The translations under genes were made by a program, and so were the position numbers. Source: an uncultured Clostridia bacterium (GTDB lineage: Bacteria > Bacillota > Clostridia > Oscillospirales > Ruminococcaceae). From it: a DNA stretch of 8,168 nt. The stretch covers positions 1 through 8,168 of the forward strand of contig CALBJC010000172.1 in the NCBI GenBank assembly GCA_937892655.1. Direction: 5' to 3'. A model generated the notes under the pieces. It was not told the origin of the DNA and did not search any database. It saw only the letters and a program-made list of their open reading frames with translations. The first letter of the stretch is position 1, and each line of letters begins with the position of its first letter. Positions 1-5,487 of this stretch are shown here, one piece after another.

Positions 1-1214
1 ATAACAAGTGGGATTATAACTCTGCTACAAACACGCTCATCTTAAAGAATGGCTTTAAGATTAAAACCGCAGCGAGTTCGATAGTTCTGCCTGATGAGGC
101 TACAGTAGTAGTTGAGGGTAATGCAGAGGTTGTATCGCTTGGTTCAGGTGCTGGCGCTGTCTATGCTTTTGGCGATATTGATGTTGAGCTTTCAGAAAAT
201 GCAAAGCTTTATCTTGAGGGCTACAACGGTATCTATACTCCGTCAGGTACAATTTCAGTAACAGGTGCTGATGGGGCAAAACTCAAAACCTCAGCTTTAC
301 AAACAGGTATCCGTGTTGCTTCTTATTACGAGGATGAAGAGGATATCGTTGAAAAAGACAATGCTATTGTTATCAAAAACGTTGACCTTGAGATGACAGG
401 CTATGAGGGTATCGCTACAGTACTCGGATCTGTAACTATTGAAAACTGTAAGGTAGTAGCCGATACAGAAGAGGAATGTATTCTTGTCGACTATATGTCT
501 GATGAACCTGACGAAAAAATCAATATTACTATCAAAAACTCAACTCTTGATTTATCATCAGGCGAAGAAGTTATTCAGAGCTATATCGGAGATGTAGTGC
601 TTGAAAGCTGTAAAACAGAGCTTTATACCGATGATGAAGAGGGCATATATTCATACGATGATATTATAATTTCAGGCGGTAGTCTTGAGATTGATTCAGC
701 TGAAAACTGCCTTGAATCAGACTGCGGTAAGATAGAGCTTAAGAATGTAACATATAATCTGTTTTTCAATAATCCAAATGGTGAATATGATATTATCGCA
801 GGCTATGATGTATCCCTCAGCGGAGTTTTCGCAGTATATGATGCTGATATGAAGCTTTTGTATCAGGGAAATATGACCGATGAAATCAAGGAAATGTTCG
901 ATGAGAAGGGATCGTTTGGTTTCTATGATGAAAACGGTGAATTTATCTATCCTGTAAGGGTTAAGAGTGTAATTATTCCTTCAGGCCCTTCAGGCAACAA
1001 CGATGCTGCAACAGGCGGCGATGTAGTTGTAACTCCAAGCGGTGATGTTGTTATCACTCCTGATGGCGATGATACTGCAACCGATAGTGATACAACAGAC
1101 AGCACAACTCCTGATAATGAAGACACAAACCCTGATATGGGTGTAAAGCCTGCATTCTCAGTGTTGCTCCTTGCTGTATCTACCGCATTTATAGCATCTA
1201 AAAAGAAAAAATAG
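1..1214 (+). CDS. Beta-strand-rich cell-surface protein with C-terminal sorting-type anchor (5' partial)
   Basis: The frame is open from the first complete codon at position 3 to the TAG at 1212-1214, giving at least 403 residues. The true start lies outside the window; the first in-frame ATG (393) sits mid-domain and has no ribosome binding site, so I do not take it as the start. Visible residues 1-320 are short alternating hydrophobic strands separated by Gly/Asp/Asn turns (for example NTLILKNGF, ITIKNSTLDL, IIISGGSLEI, KIELKNVTYNL), the look of a right-handed beta-helix or a carbohydrate-binding repeat domain. The protein is rich in Asp and Glu. Residues about 323-375 form a Gly/Asp/Thr/Pro linker suited to spanning the wall. 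They are followed by NPDMG (376-380), a hydrophobic stretch and KKKK at the C-terminus. Surface location is well supported; the binding target is unknown. It converges on the minus-strand genes and shares a terminator with them. Confidence 0.8.
   Translation, partial: NKWDYNSATNTLILKNGFKIKTAASSIVLPDEATVVVEGNAEVVSLGSGAGAVYAFGDIDVELSENAKLYLEGYNGIYTPSGTISVTGADGAKLKTSALQTGIRVASYYEDEEDIVEKDNAIVIKNVDLEMTGYEGIATVLGSVTIENCKVVADTEEECILVDYMSDEPDEKINITIKNSTLDLSSGEEVIQSYIGDVVLESCKTELYTDDEEGIYSYDDIIISGGSLEIDSAENCLESDCGKIELKNVTYNLFFNNPNGEYDIIAGYDVSLSGVFAVYDADMKLLYQGNMTDEIKEMFDEKGSFGFYDENGEFIYPVRVKSVIIPSGPSGNNDAATGGDVVVTPSGDVVITPDGDDTATDSDTTDSTTPDNEDTNPDMGVKPAFSVLLLAVSTAFIASKKKK
1128..1211 (+). other. Putative sortase-type sorting signal (NPDMG, hydrophobic segment, Lys tail)
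   Basis: The last 28 residues of the surface protein are built like a cell-wall sorting signal: a pentapeptide NPDMG at 1128-1142, a hydrophobic span (AFSVLLLAVSTAFIA) and four lysines before the stop. Class B-type sorting motifs are of the NPxTG/NPxTN kind, in which cleavage follows the Thr. Here the fourth position is Met (ATG), one C-to-T change away from a Thr ACG codon. The architecture is seen directly. That it is recognised by a sortase is inference; otherwise the segment would act as a simple C-terminal membrane anchor. Confidence 0.5.
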
Positions 1215-1226
1215 CACATAAAACAA

Positions 1227-1258
1227 AAAGCCTTGGCAGAAATTTCTGCTAAGGCTTT
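1227..1258. terminator. Bidirectional intrinsic terminator between convergent genes
   Basis: A near-perfect inverted repeat is centred between 1242 and 1243: AAAGCCTT pairs with AAGGCTTT and the inner arms are GCAGAAA / TTTCTGC, with one wobble pair between the two blocks. The plus strand runs into a T-rich tail (1255-1267). The minus strand runs into the complement of an A-rich stretch (1221-1229), giving a U tract there too. It can therefore end both the surface-protein transcript and the maf/110-aa transcript. The TAA stop of the 110-aa gene (1257-1259) lies inside the right arm. Confidence 0.88.
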
Positions 1259-1589
1259 ATCTTTTTATAGCTTTGTTGTAGTATTCATAATATGCGATAA
1301 CATGGCTTTTAAGCTCATCGTTATCGTCATAGGCTCTGATGTCAACGCCGTCGAGGCTCATAAGCTCTGCCATAATGGTGCGCTTTGTTGAGCAGCGAAA
1401 AACCTCGTGACCGTCACAAAGGAGTATAATCTCATCATCCGTAACCGAGATACCGCCGTTTTTACCGAGTATTACCTCATCCTGAGAGTTTACGCCCTTT
1501 CTCAAAACCGCCTGCTTTATCCTTTTGCGGTGAAATTTTTTCATATCTGAAAGCTTTGTATACTTTTTCTTTTTTGAAAATAAGCCCAT
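1257..1589 (-). CDS. Small basic protein of unknown function, translationally coupled to maf
   Basis: I do not recognise this 110-residue protein. Its N-terminus is strongly basic (MGLFSKKKKYTKL, then further Lys/Arg to about residue 31). The middle and C-terminal parts look like strands followed by a helix (ISVTDDEIILLCDGHEVFRC, then a helix ending YYEYYNKAIKR). There is no signal peptide, membrane segment or recognised catalytic motif. The start ATG (1587-1589) overlaps the maf stop as TAATG, and a Shine-Dalgarno-like GGCGGTGA lies in the last maf codons, so translation is probably coupled to maf. The strand pattern would be compatible with a small PH-like beta domain, but that is only a guess. 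The basic N-terminus could bind nucleic acid or a membrane surface. The stop codon is embedded in the convergent terminator. Confidence 0.75.
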   Translation of the reverse strand: MGLFSKKKKYTKLSDMKKFHRKRIKQAVLRKGVNSQDEVILGKNGGISVTDDEIILLCDGHEVFRCSTKRTIMAELMSLDGVDIRAYDDNDELKSHVIAYYEYYNKAIKR

Positions 1590-2170
1590 TATTTTTCACC
1601 GCCTAAAAAACTGATCATTTCACGTCTTAGCCTTGCTATCGGCAGCCCCACGATATTATTATAGTCACCGTCAATCTTTTCTACCATAAAAAAGCCCTGT
1701 GTCTGAATACCGTAGCCGCCCGCCTTGTCAAACGGGTCGCCGGTAGCGATATATGCGTTTATCTCATCTTCTGTCAGAGGGTAAAAGTATACATCTGAGC
1801 TTTGTGTAAATGAATGTGTTTTACCATTCTTGCAAAGGCTCACGCCGCTCAAAACCTTATGAGCCTTACCTGACAAAAGCGTTAGCATCTCAAACGCCTC
1901 AGTCTTTGTTTTTGGCTTGCCGAGAATTCTGCCTTCACATATAACAACGGTATCACAGCCGATAACAAGCTTGTCGGAATTATCCTTTGCGATATGCTGT
2001 GCTTTTTTTGCAGCGAGTATTTCAGCAGCTGAGAATACATCTGTATTCTGGGGCAGCGTTTCGTCGATATCTGCAGGGATTATCTCAAAGCTGTCGGCAA
2101 TGAGCGATAAAAGCTCTTTTCTGCGAGGTGACTGCGAGGCGAGAATGATCTGAGTATTTTTAAAATCCAT
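1589..2170 (-). CDS. maf: Maf-family nucleoside triphosphate pyrophosphatase
   Basis: This 193-residue protein is full length for the Maf/YhdE family, cytoplasmic enzymes that hydrolyse nucleoside triphosphates (dTTP, UTP and modified forms in the YhdE-type branch) to the monophosphate and pyrophosphate. They clean the nucleotide pool and have been linked to restraint of division. Family signatures are present in order: ASQSPRRKELL near the N-terminus (residues 11-21), VIGCDTVV with the conserved acidic residue D73, GKPKTKTEAFEML (84-96), LSGKAHKVLSGV (99-110), and DKAGGYGIQ (148-156) followed by GDYNNIVGLP. The resemblance to YhdE in this last region favours dTTP/UTP specificity, but that is inference. 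The ATG at 2168-2170 is preceded by GAGGAAG (2175-2181). A terminator hairpin lies immediately upstream of that ribosome binding site, and the next gene overlaps its stop by one base. Confidence 0.95.
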   Translation of the reverse strand: MDFKNTQIILASQSPRRKELLSLIADSFEIIPADIDETLPQNTDVFSAAEILAAKKAQHIAKDNSDKLVIGCDTVVICEGRILGKPKTKTEAFEMLTLLSGKAHKVLSGVSLCKNGKTHSFTQSSDVYFYPLTEDEINAYIATGDPFDKAGGYGIQTQGFFMVEKIDGDYNNIVGLPIARLRREMISFLGGEK

Positions 2171-2186
2171 AATGCTTCCTCAAAAA

Positions 2187-2217
2187 ATTACGCCGATAAG
2201 ATAACTTATCGGCGTAG
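2187..2217 (-). terminator. Intrinsic terminator after the zinc-ribbon gene, abutting the maf ribosome binding site
   Basis: A perfect 11-bp stem (2190-2200 with 2205-2215, extendable by an outer A-T pair) has a 4-base loop. On the minus strand it is followed by AATTTTTT (2182-2189), then directly by the GAGGAAG ribosome binding site of maf. This is a textbook terminator for the zinc-ribbon gene. The plus strand also has a T-rich stretch after the hairpin, so it could work in both directions. No promoter fits between it and maf, which suggests incomplete termination or an upstream internal promoter for maf. Confidence 0.85.
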
Positions 2218-2227
2218 TGTATTTTTA

Positions 2228-2701
2228 TTAACCGATCTGGTTGCCGCAAGCTGAGCAGAACTTTGTGCCAGCCTTTTCCTTGCTGCCGCAGTTTGAGCAG
2301 AAAACATCTGCTGCAGGAGCAGCCTCAGCAGGAGCAGCCTCTACAGCTGTTTCTACCTTAGCACCGCAAGCTGAACAGAATGATGTTGAAGCATCAATTT
2401 CAGCACCGCAGTTTGAGCAAGTCTTAACGCCCTTGATCTTCTGGATCGTAGCCTTAGCTTCAGCAATTTTTGCTTCCAAAGCCTTGATATCAGCAAACGC
2501 CTGAGCAAATTCGTTTGACTGGTCATCAGCGTACTTTTCAAACATAGTCTTACCGATTTCAGTAAACTTAGCAGTAATTGCCTTTGTATCTTCGCTTATC
2601 TGGCTGTTGAGCTTAGCTGTTTCTGTAAAATCCTTAGTCTTAGCGCCAAGTGCGTTTGCGCCTTCCTGAATCTTGTTACCAATGTTATCAAAAAATCCCA
2701 T
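2228..2701 (-). CDS. Helical protein with two C-terminal zinc ribbons
   Basis: The protein has 157 residues from the ATG at 2699-2701. The frame is open to a TTG at 2714-2716, but that codon overlaps the Shine-Dalgarno GGAGGT, so the ATG is the start. Residues 1-90 begin MGFFDNIGNKIQEG and are predicted to be long amphipathic helices, probably a coiled coil. Two zinc ribbons of the CxxC-x10-CxxC type follow, with C95, C98, C109, C112 and C135, C138, C149, C152. They are joined by an Ala/Pro/Glu linker (about 117-133). There is no signal peptide or membrane segment, so it is probably cytoplasmic. This architecture is common in Clostridia, usually annotated only as a zinc-ribbon domain protein; the role is unknown. 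It has its own near-consensus promoter and a terminator, so it may be expressed strongly and alone. Confidence 0.9.
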   Translation of the reverse strand: MGFFDNIGNKIQEGANALGAKTKDFTETAKLNSQISEDTKAITAKFTEIGKTMFEKYADDQSNEFAQAFADIKALEAKIAEAKATIQKIKGVKTCSNCGAEIDASTSFCSACGAKVETAVEAAPAEAAPAADVFCSNCGSKEKAGTKFCSACGNQIG

Positions 2702-2708
2702 TGTAATT

Positions 2709-2714
2709 ACCTCC
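2709..2714 (-). promoter_or_regulatory. Shine-Dalgarno that fixes the zinc-ribbon gene start
   Basis: GGAGGT on the minus strand lies 7 bases before the ATG at 2701. The alternative upstream TTG start lies over this site, so translation should begin at the ATG. Confidence 0.88.
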
Positions 2715-2732
2715 AAATGATGTATTACAATT

Positions 2733-2761
2733 ATTATATATTATTTTCTCTCAATAGTCAA
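2733..2761 (-). promoter_or_regulatory. Sigma-A-type promoter of the zinc-ribbon gene
   Basis: On the minus strand TTGACT (2756-2761) is followed after exactly 17 bases by TATAAT (2733-2738). This is five of six consensus bases for the -35 box and a perfect -10 box, in an AT-rich spacer. It gives a short leader of roughly 25 bases before the start codon. It sits between the terminator of the upstream SpoIID-like gene and the zinc-ribbon start. Confidence 0.85.
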
Positions 2762-2776
2762 GAGAAAAGAGGGCAT

Positions 2777-2811
2777 AAAAAACGAGCCTTCTCTAAAAGA
2801 AAGCCCGTTTT
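2777..2811 (-). terminator. Minus-strand intrinsic terminator of the SpoIID-like gene
   Basis: The arms are 2780-2792 and 2798-2810 with a 5-base loop (2793-2797). Read as minus-strand RNA all 13 pairs form, two of them G-U wobbles; read as plus-strand RNA the same two positions become A-C mismatches. A run of six T follows on the minus strand (complement of 2777-2782). The wobble pattern shows which strand the structure serves. It begins a few bases after the TAA at 2815-2817. Confidence 0.88.
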
Positions 2812-2814
2812 GAA

Positions 2815-4269
2815 TTACTTGATTGTTACACCTGTGTAGTAGTGGTTTAAGATATCAAGGTAGCTCCAGCCGCCCATTGTAGCGTAGTACTGAGCACCAT
2901 ACTGTGACATACCAACACCGTGGCCGTAGCCGTAGGTTGTGAATGTGAATACGCCATCTGAGTATGAAACCTCAAACTGTGATGACAAGAGCTTTGACTG
3001 ACCCATGATAGATTCACGCAAGAGAGCGCCTGTGATCTTTCTTGTTCTGCCGTTTGATGATAATACACATGATGAGTTACCATCAATCAAAAGCTCGTTT
3101 ACATACTTACCATCGATGTAAGAAACTACTGTAAACCAGTTTTCTGGGTCATCTGACAAAGTAATGTTTGTCTTTGACTCGATCATATTTCTTATCTGGT
3201 CTACTGTATAAGTTTTCTGCTTGCCGTAGTAAGCGCCGCCTTCAGCGTCAAATGCAGAAGGAACACTTACAAGGTAAGGGTAAGAGTTGCCCCATACTGA
3301 CTTACTTGAAGCGGTAGTGCCGCCTGTTGCAGCGCAGTAGGTAGCCTGAATGAACTTATCGTTGTAGTACATTGCCTGACCTGCAACGCTCTTTACAGCG
3401 TTGATGCTCTTCTGTGATGCACCGTTTTTGAGTGCAACTGAAGCCTTGATGCCGTAGGTATTGCAGTACTTGATGTAAGTATAAGCCGCAACTGCCTGAG
3501 CCTTGATAGCTTCTTCATGGAAGTTACCAACCTCATTCCATGTAGTCTGGATCAGGATCGTCAGAGCGTCATCAGTAACGTACTGACCTGTAACAAGGTC
3601 ATAAACTGTAAGAGTTTCGCCTGTGAGGTCGTGTGGTGGGATAACTGTATTATTGCCTGATGGTGCAGGGGTTGTAGTTGTAGCCTCTGTACCTGGAATA
3701 ATGATTACAACGCCGCCGCTTGTTGTATCAGCAGGTCTTGTTGTAGTAGTTGTAGTCTCCTCAACCTTCTGAGTGGTTGAATGAGTGGTTGTAGTAGTTG
3801 GTGGGGTAGTTGTTGTAGTAGTAGGAGTAGTTGTAGTAGTTGTTGTTTCTTCTGTCGTAGTAGTTGTAGTTTCAGGTGCGGTTGTTGTTGTCTGGGATGG
3901 AGTTGTTGTGTCTGAGGTTGTACCTGTAGTTGAATCCTCTGTCTGAGTTGTTACAGAAGTTTCAGGTGCCTTTGAGATAGTGTCAGATGCTTCATCATTG
4001 ACATTTACCTCATCAAACATATAGCCGTACTCTTCAATACCTGCTTTCCACCAGTCAATCTGAGTGTAGATGTTTGTGATATCGTCAGGAGCTGTAAGGT
4101 CTGAGTCTTCAGCATAAACGCTGTCTGTAGCCTCAGGAGTAGCATCGGCGATAAACAAACCGTTGTCGTAAAAATCACCACATTTGTCGACAAGAGCAAT
4201 CATAAGAGTATACAATAATGCAACCGACATGATAGCAGCTATACTTTTCAGTGGTAGTCTTTGCTTCAT
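2815..4269 (-). CDS. Membrane-anchored SpoIID/LytB-domain protein with long threonine-rich stalk
   Basis: The protein has 484 residues from the ATG at 4267-4269, which has AGGAAGG 8 bases upstream; an in-frame TTG at 4293 lies before that site and is rejected. Residues about 9-27 form an uncleaved or cleavable signal/anchor helix. An acidic region to about 100 precedes a Thr-rich stalk (107-179; 46 of 73 residues are Thr), then a SpoIID domain from about 217 to the end. Domain hallmarks are WNEVGNFHEEAIKAQAVAAY (244-263), with E246 at the position of the conserved catalytic Glu, TGGTTASSKSVWGNSYPYL (315-333), and GYGHGVGMSQYGA (447-459). SpoIID enzymes cleave glycan strands of peptidoglycan, classically denuded glycans during engulfment. 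The stalk and length exceed those of sporulation SpoIID (about 340 residues), and no engulfment partner genes are visible, so I infer a vegetative wall-remodelling paralogue. Its neighbour upstream is a class B sortase. Confidence 0.9.
   Translation of the reverse strand: MKQRLPLKSIAAIMSVALLYTLMIALVDKCGDFYDNGLFIADATPEATDSVYAEDSDLTAPDDITNIYTQIDWWKAGIEEYGYMFDEVNVNDEASDTISKAPETSVTTQTEDSTTGTTSDTTTPSQTTTTAPETTTTTTEETTTTTTTPTTTTTTPPTTTTTHSTTQKVEETTTTTTRPADTTSGGVVIIIPGTEATTTTPAPSGNNTVIPPHDLTGETLTVYDLVTGQYVTDDALTILIQTTWNEVGNFHEEAIKAQAVAAYTYIKYCNTYGIKASVALKNGASQKSINAVKSVAGQAMYYNDKFIQATYCAATGGTTASSKSVWGNSYPYLVSVPSAFDAEGGAYYGKQKTYTVDQIRNMIESKTNITLSDDPENWFTVVSYIDGKYVNELLIDGNSSCVLSSNGRTRKITGALLRESIMGQSKLLSSQFEVSYSDGVFTFTTYGYGHGVGMSQYGAQYYATMGGWSYLDILNHYYTGVTIK
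3661..3966 (-). repeat. Threonine-codon trinucleotide tract (ACT/ACA) in the SpoIID-like gene
   Basis: This stretch encodes the stalk between the membrane anchor and the SpoIID domain. Its core (about 3736-3891) is almost entirely ACT and ACA codons with interspersed Pro, Glu and Ser, so the plus strand reads as runs of GTAGTAGTTGT. Such in-frame tracts can gain or lose codons without breaking the frame, and Thr/Pro stalks are typical wall-spanning spacers and sites of O-glycosylation. The repetition is seen directly; length variation or glycosylation is inference. Confidence 0.8.
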
Positions 4270-4277
4270 CTTATTAA

Positions 4278-4284
4278 CCTTCCT
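4278..4284 (-). promoter_or_regulatory. Shine-Dalgarno that fixes the SpoIID-like gene start
   Basis: AGGAAGG on the minus strand, 8 bases before the ATG at 4269. It excludes the upstream in-frame TTG (4291-4293), which precedes it. Confidence 0.8.
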
Positions 4285-4302
4285 TTTTTGCAACTGCTGT
4301 AA

Positions 4303-4330
4303 ACTATATTGATGTTAACCTGTTTTGCAA
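4303..4330 (-). promoter_or_regulatory. Possible promoter of the SpoIID-like gene with overlapping tandem heptamer
   Basis: On the minus strand TTGCAA (4325-4330) and TATAGT (4303-4308) are separated by 16 bases, a reasonable sigma-A-type match inside the 116-base gap between sortase 1 and the SpoIID-like gene. The plus strand carries TTTGCAA twice in direct tandem (4324-4330 and 4331-4337), overlapping the -35 box, which could be an operator or chance in AT-rich DNA. No clear terminator follows sortase 1, so the gene may also be reached by read-through. Confidence 0.45.
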
Positions 4331-4385
4331 TTTGCAATATATTAATCAGATACAGTGGGTTAGGCTGTTATCGGATTTTCAAAAA

Positions 4386-5468
4386 TTAGTGGTTAGGTGA
4401 ACCGAGCCATGGGTATACTTCGTAAAGAGCGTATGGGAGCCATGGGTTTGGATTTACCTTATATGAGTCGATATACTGCTCTGCAGTTTCACCGTCTCTG
4501 AGCTTTCTTGCAACAACTACAAGTCTTGAGTTGTCAAAGCAGCCTGTACATGTAGAGAGTGTGATAAGCTCATCGCCGTATTCAACCTCGATATCGCTCA
4601 AGAACATTGAACGCTTCATAACGTTGTCGTAGTAGTCATTGAATGCAGCTTCATCTTCAAAGTTTCTTACTGTATGATACTTGAAGAGGTTGCCGTTATC
4701 CTGGTAATCATAGATACCTGTGAGGAAGATACCGAAGATTACATAATCATTTTCTTCCCAGAGAGTATCAAATTCAACCATATTTGCATCCTTTAATACT
4801 TCAAGACCTGATGCAGGGTCGTAAAGAGAAGTATATGTACCGTAGCCTGACTTGTAGTCATTCAAATGTCTGAACATTGAGCCGTTTGCCATGTTGTGAC
4901 CGTGCAAAACGATGTTGTCAGCGTGGCCTTCAGCTGTGATAGGAATCTTGTAGTCTGCAAAGATCCAGCCTGCAGCGCTGTATTCCTTGTTGAAGTCCTT
5001 ATCTACATAGAATGAGTTGTCAGTTGTCTGTAAAACAGGGTATTCGATGTAAGGCTTGCCCTCGCTGTCAACGTTGCCAGGTACTCTGATAAAGCCGATA
5101 GTATCTGAGTTTATCTCTAAAAGCTGGTCATACTTGTCCATGATCTGAGGTGGTGCTACCTCGATGATGATGTCAGGTGATGACTGTTCAGTTGTAGGGG
5201 TAGTTGTTGTAACCTCAGAGCTTGGGTCTGACATAAGGTCTAAAAGACTGTCCTGAAGCTTATCCTGCTTTGGATCACCAAAGAAGTGGTGGCAGAGGAT
5301 AACGCCTACAACGATAAATGTGATGATAGCTGCAATCAGAACGCACTTTCTGATTACATCGCCTGTTGAATCGCCCTTCCAAGGGAGAATTGATTTTAAA
5401 AAGTTCATAACAGCATTGCCTTCTTTCTTTGGCTTTTTGTTGTTGTGTAATTCATTTGTCATTGCCAT
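4386..5468 (-). CDS. Class B sortase (paralogue 1)
   Basis: This 360-residue membrane-anchored transpeptidase would cleave a sorting motif in exported proteins and attach them to the wall or to each other. A cytoplasmic N-terminus with LPWKGDS (28-34) precedes a membrane helix (about 41-60), a short Thr-containing linker (TTTTPTTEQSS, 87-97) and the extracytoplasmic sortase fold. The catalytic triad is visible: H191 in LHGHN, C307 in TLSTC, and R315 in NSRLVVVARKL. Spacing and the MFRHLNDYKSG segment after the His fit class B rather than A, C or D. About 45 residues follow the Arg, including QYIDSYKVNPNPWLPYALYE, longer than in classical SrtB. GAAAGGA (5478-5484) precedes the ATG at 5466-5468, chosen over the Met two codons on. 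It starts 19 bases after pncC ends, so the two are probably cotranscribed. A second Cys (C310) lies three residues after the catalytic one. Confidence 0.95.
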   Translation of the reverse strand: MAMTNELHNNKKPKKEGNAVMNFLKSILPWKGDSTGDVIRKCVLIAAIITFIVVGVILCHHFFGDPKQDKLQDSLLDLMSDPSSEVTTTTPTTEQSSPDIIIEVAPPQIMDKYDQLLEINSDTIGFIRVPGNVDSEGKPYIEYPVLQTTDNSFYVDKDFNKEYSAAGWIFADYKIPITAEGHADNIVLHGHNMANGSMFRHLNDYKSGYGTYTSLYDPASGLEVLKDANMVEFDTLWEENDYVIFGIFLTGIYDYQDNGNLFKYHTVRNFEDEAAFNDYYDNVMKRSMFLSDIEVEYGDELITLSTCTGCFDNSRLVVVARKLRDGETAEQYIDSYKVNPNPWLPYALYEVYPWLGSPNH

Positions 5469-5487
5469 AATGGTTTTTCCTTTCTTT

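Noticed and set aside
947..1219. Minus-strand open frame of 90 codons opposite the surface-protein linker
   Set aside because: It mirrors the Gly/Asp/Thr-rich linker codons, runs through the terminator region and has no ribosome binding site or recognisable domain.
3661..3966. CRISPR-like or tandem repeat array suggested by repeated GTAGTAGTTGT
   Set aside because: There are no regular repeats with unique spacers; it is a codon-level Thr tract inside an intact reading frame.
4270..4293. N-terminal extension of the SpoIID-like protein to a TTG at 4293
   Set aside because: The extension would include the AGGAAGG ribosome binding site; the ATG at 4269 is correctly spaced from it.
4356..4400. 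GGTTAGG-containing repeats near both sortase 3' ends and in the gap after sortase 1
   Set aside because: The copies in the genes encode the shared C-terminal Pro-Asn-His; the copy in the gap is only about nine bases long and may be chance.
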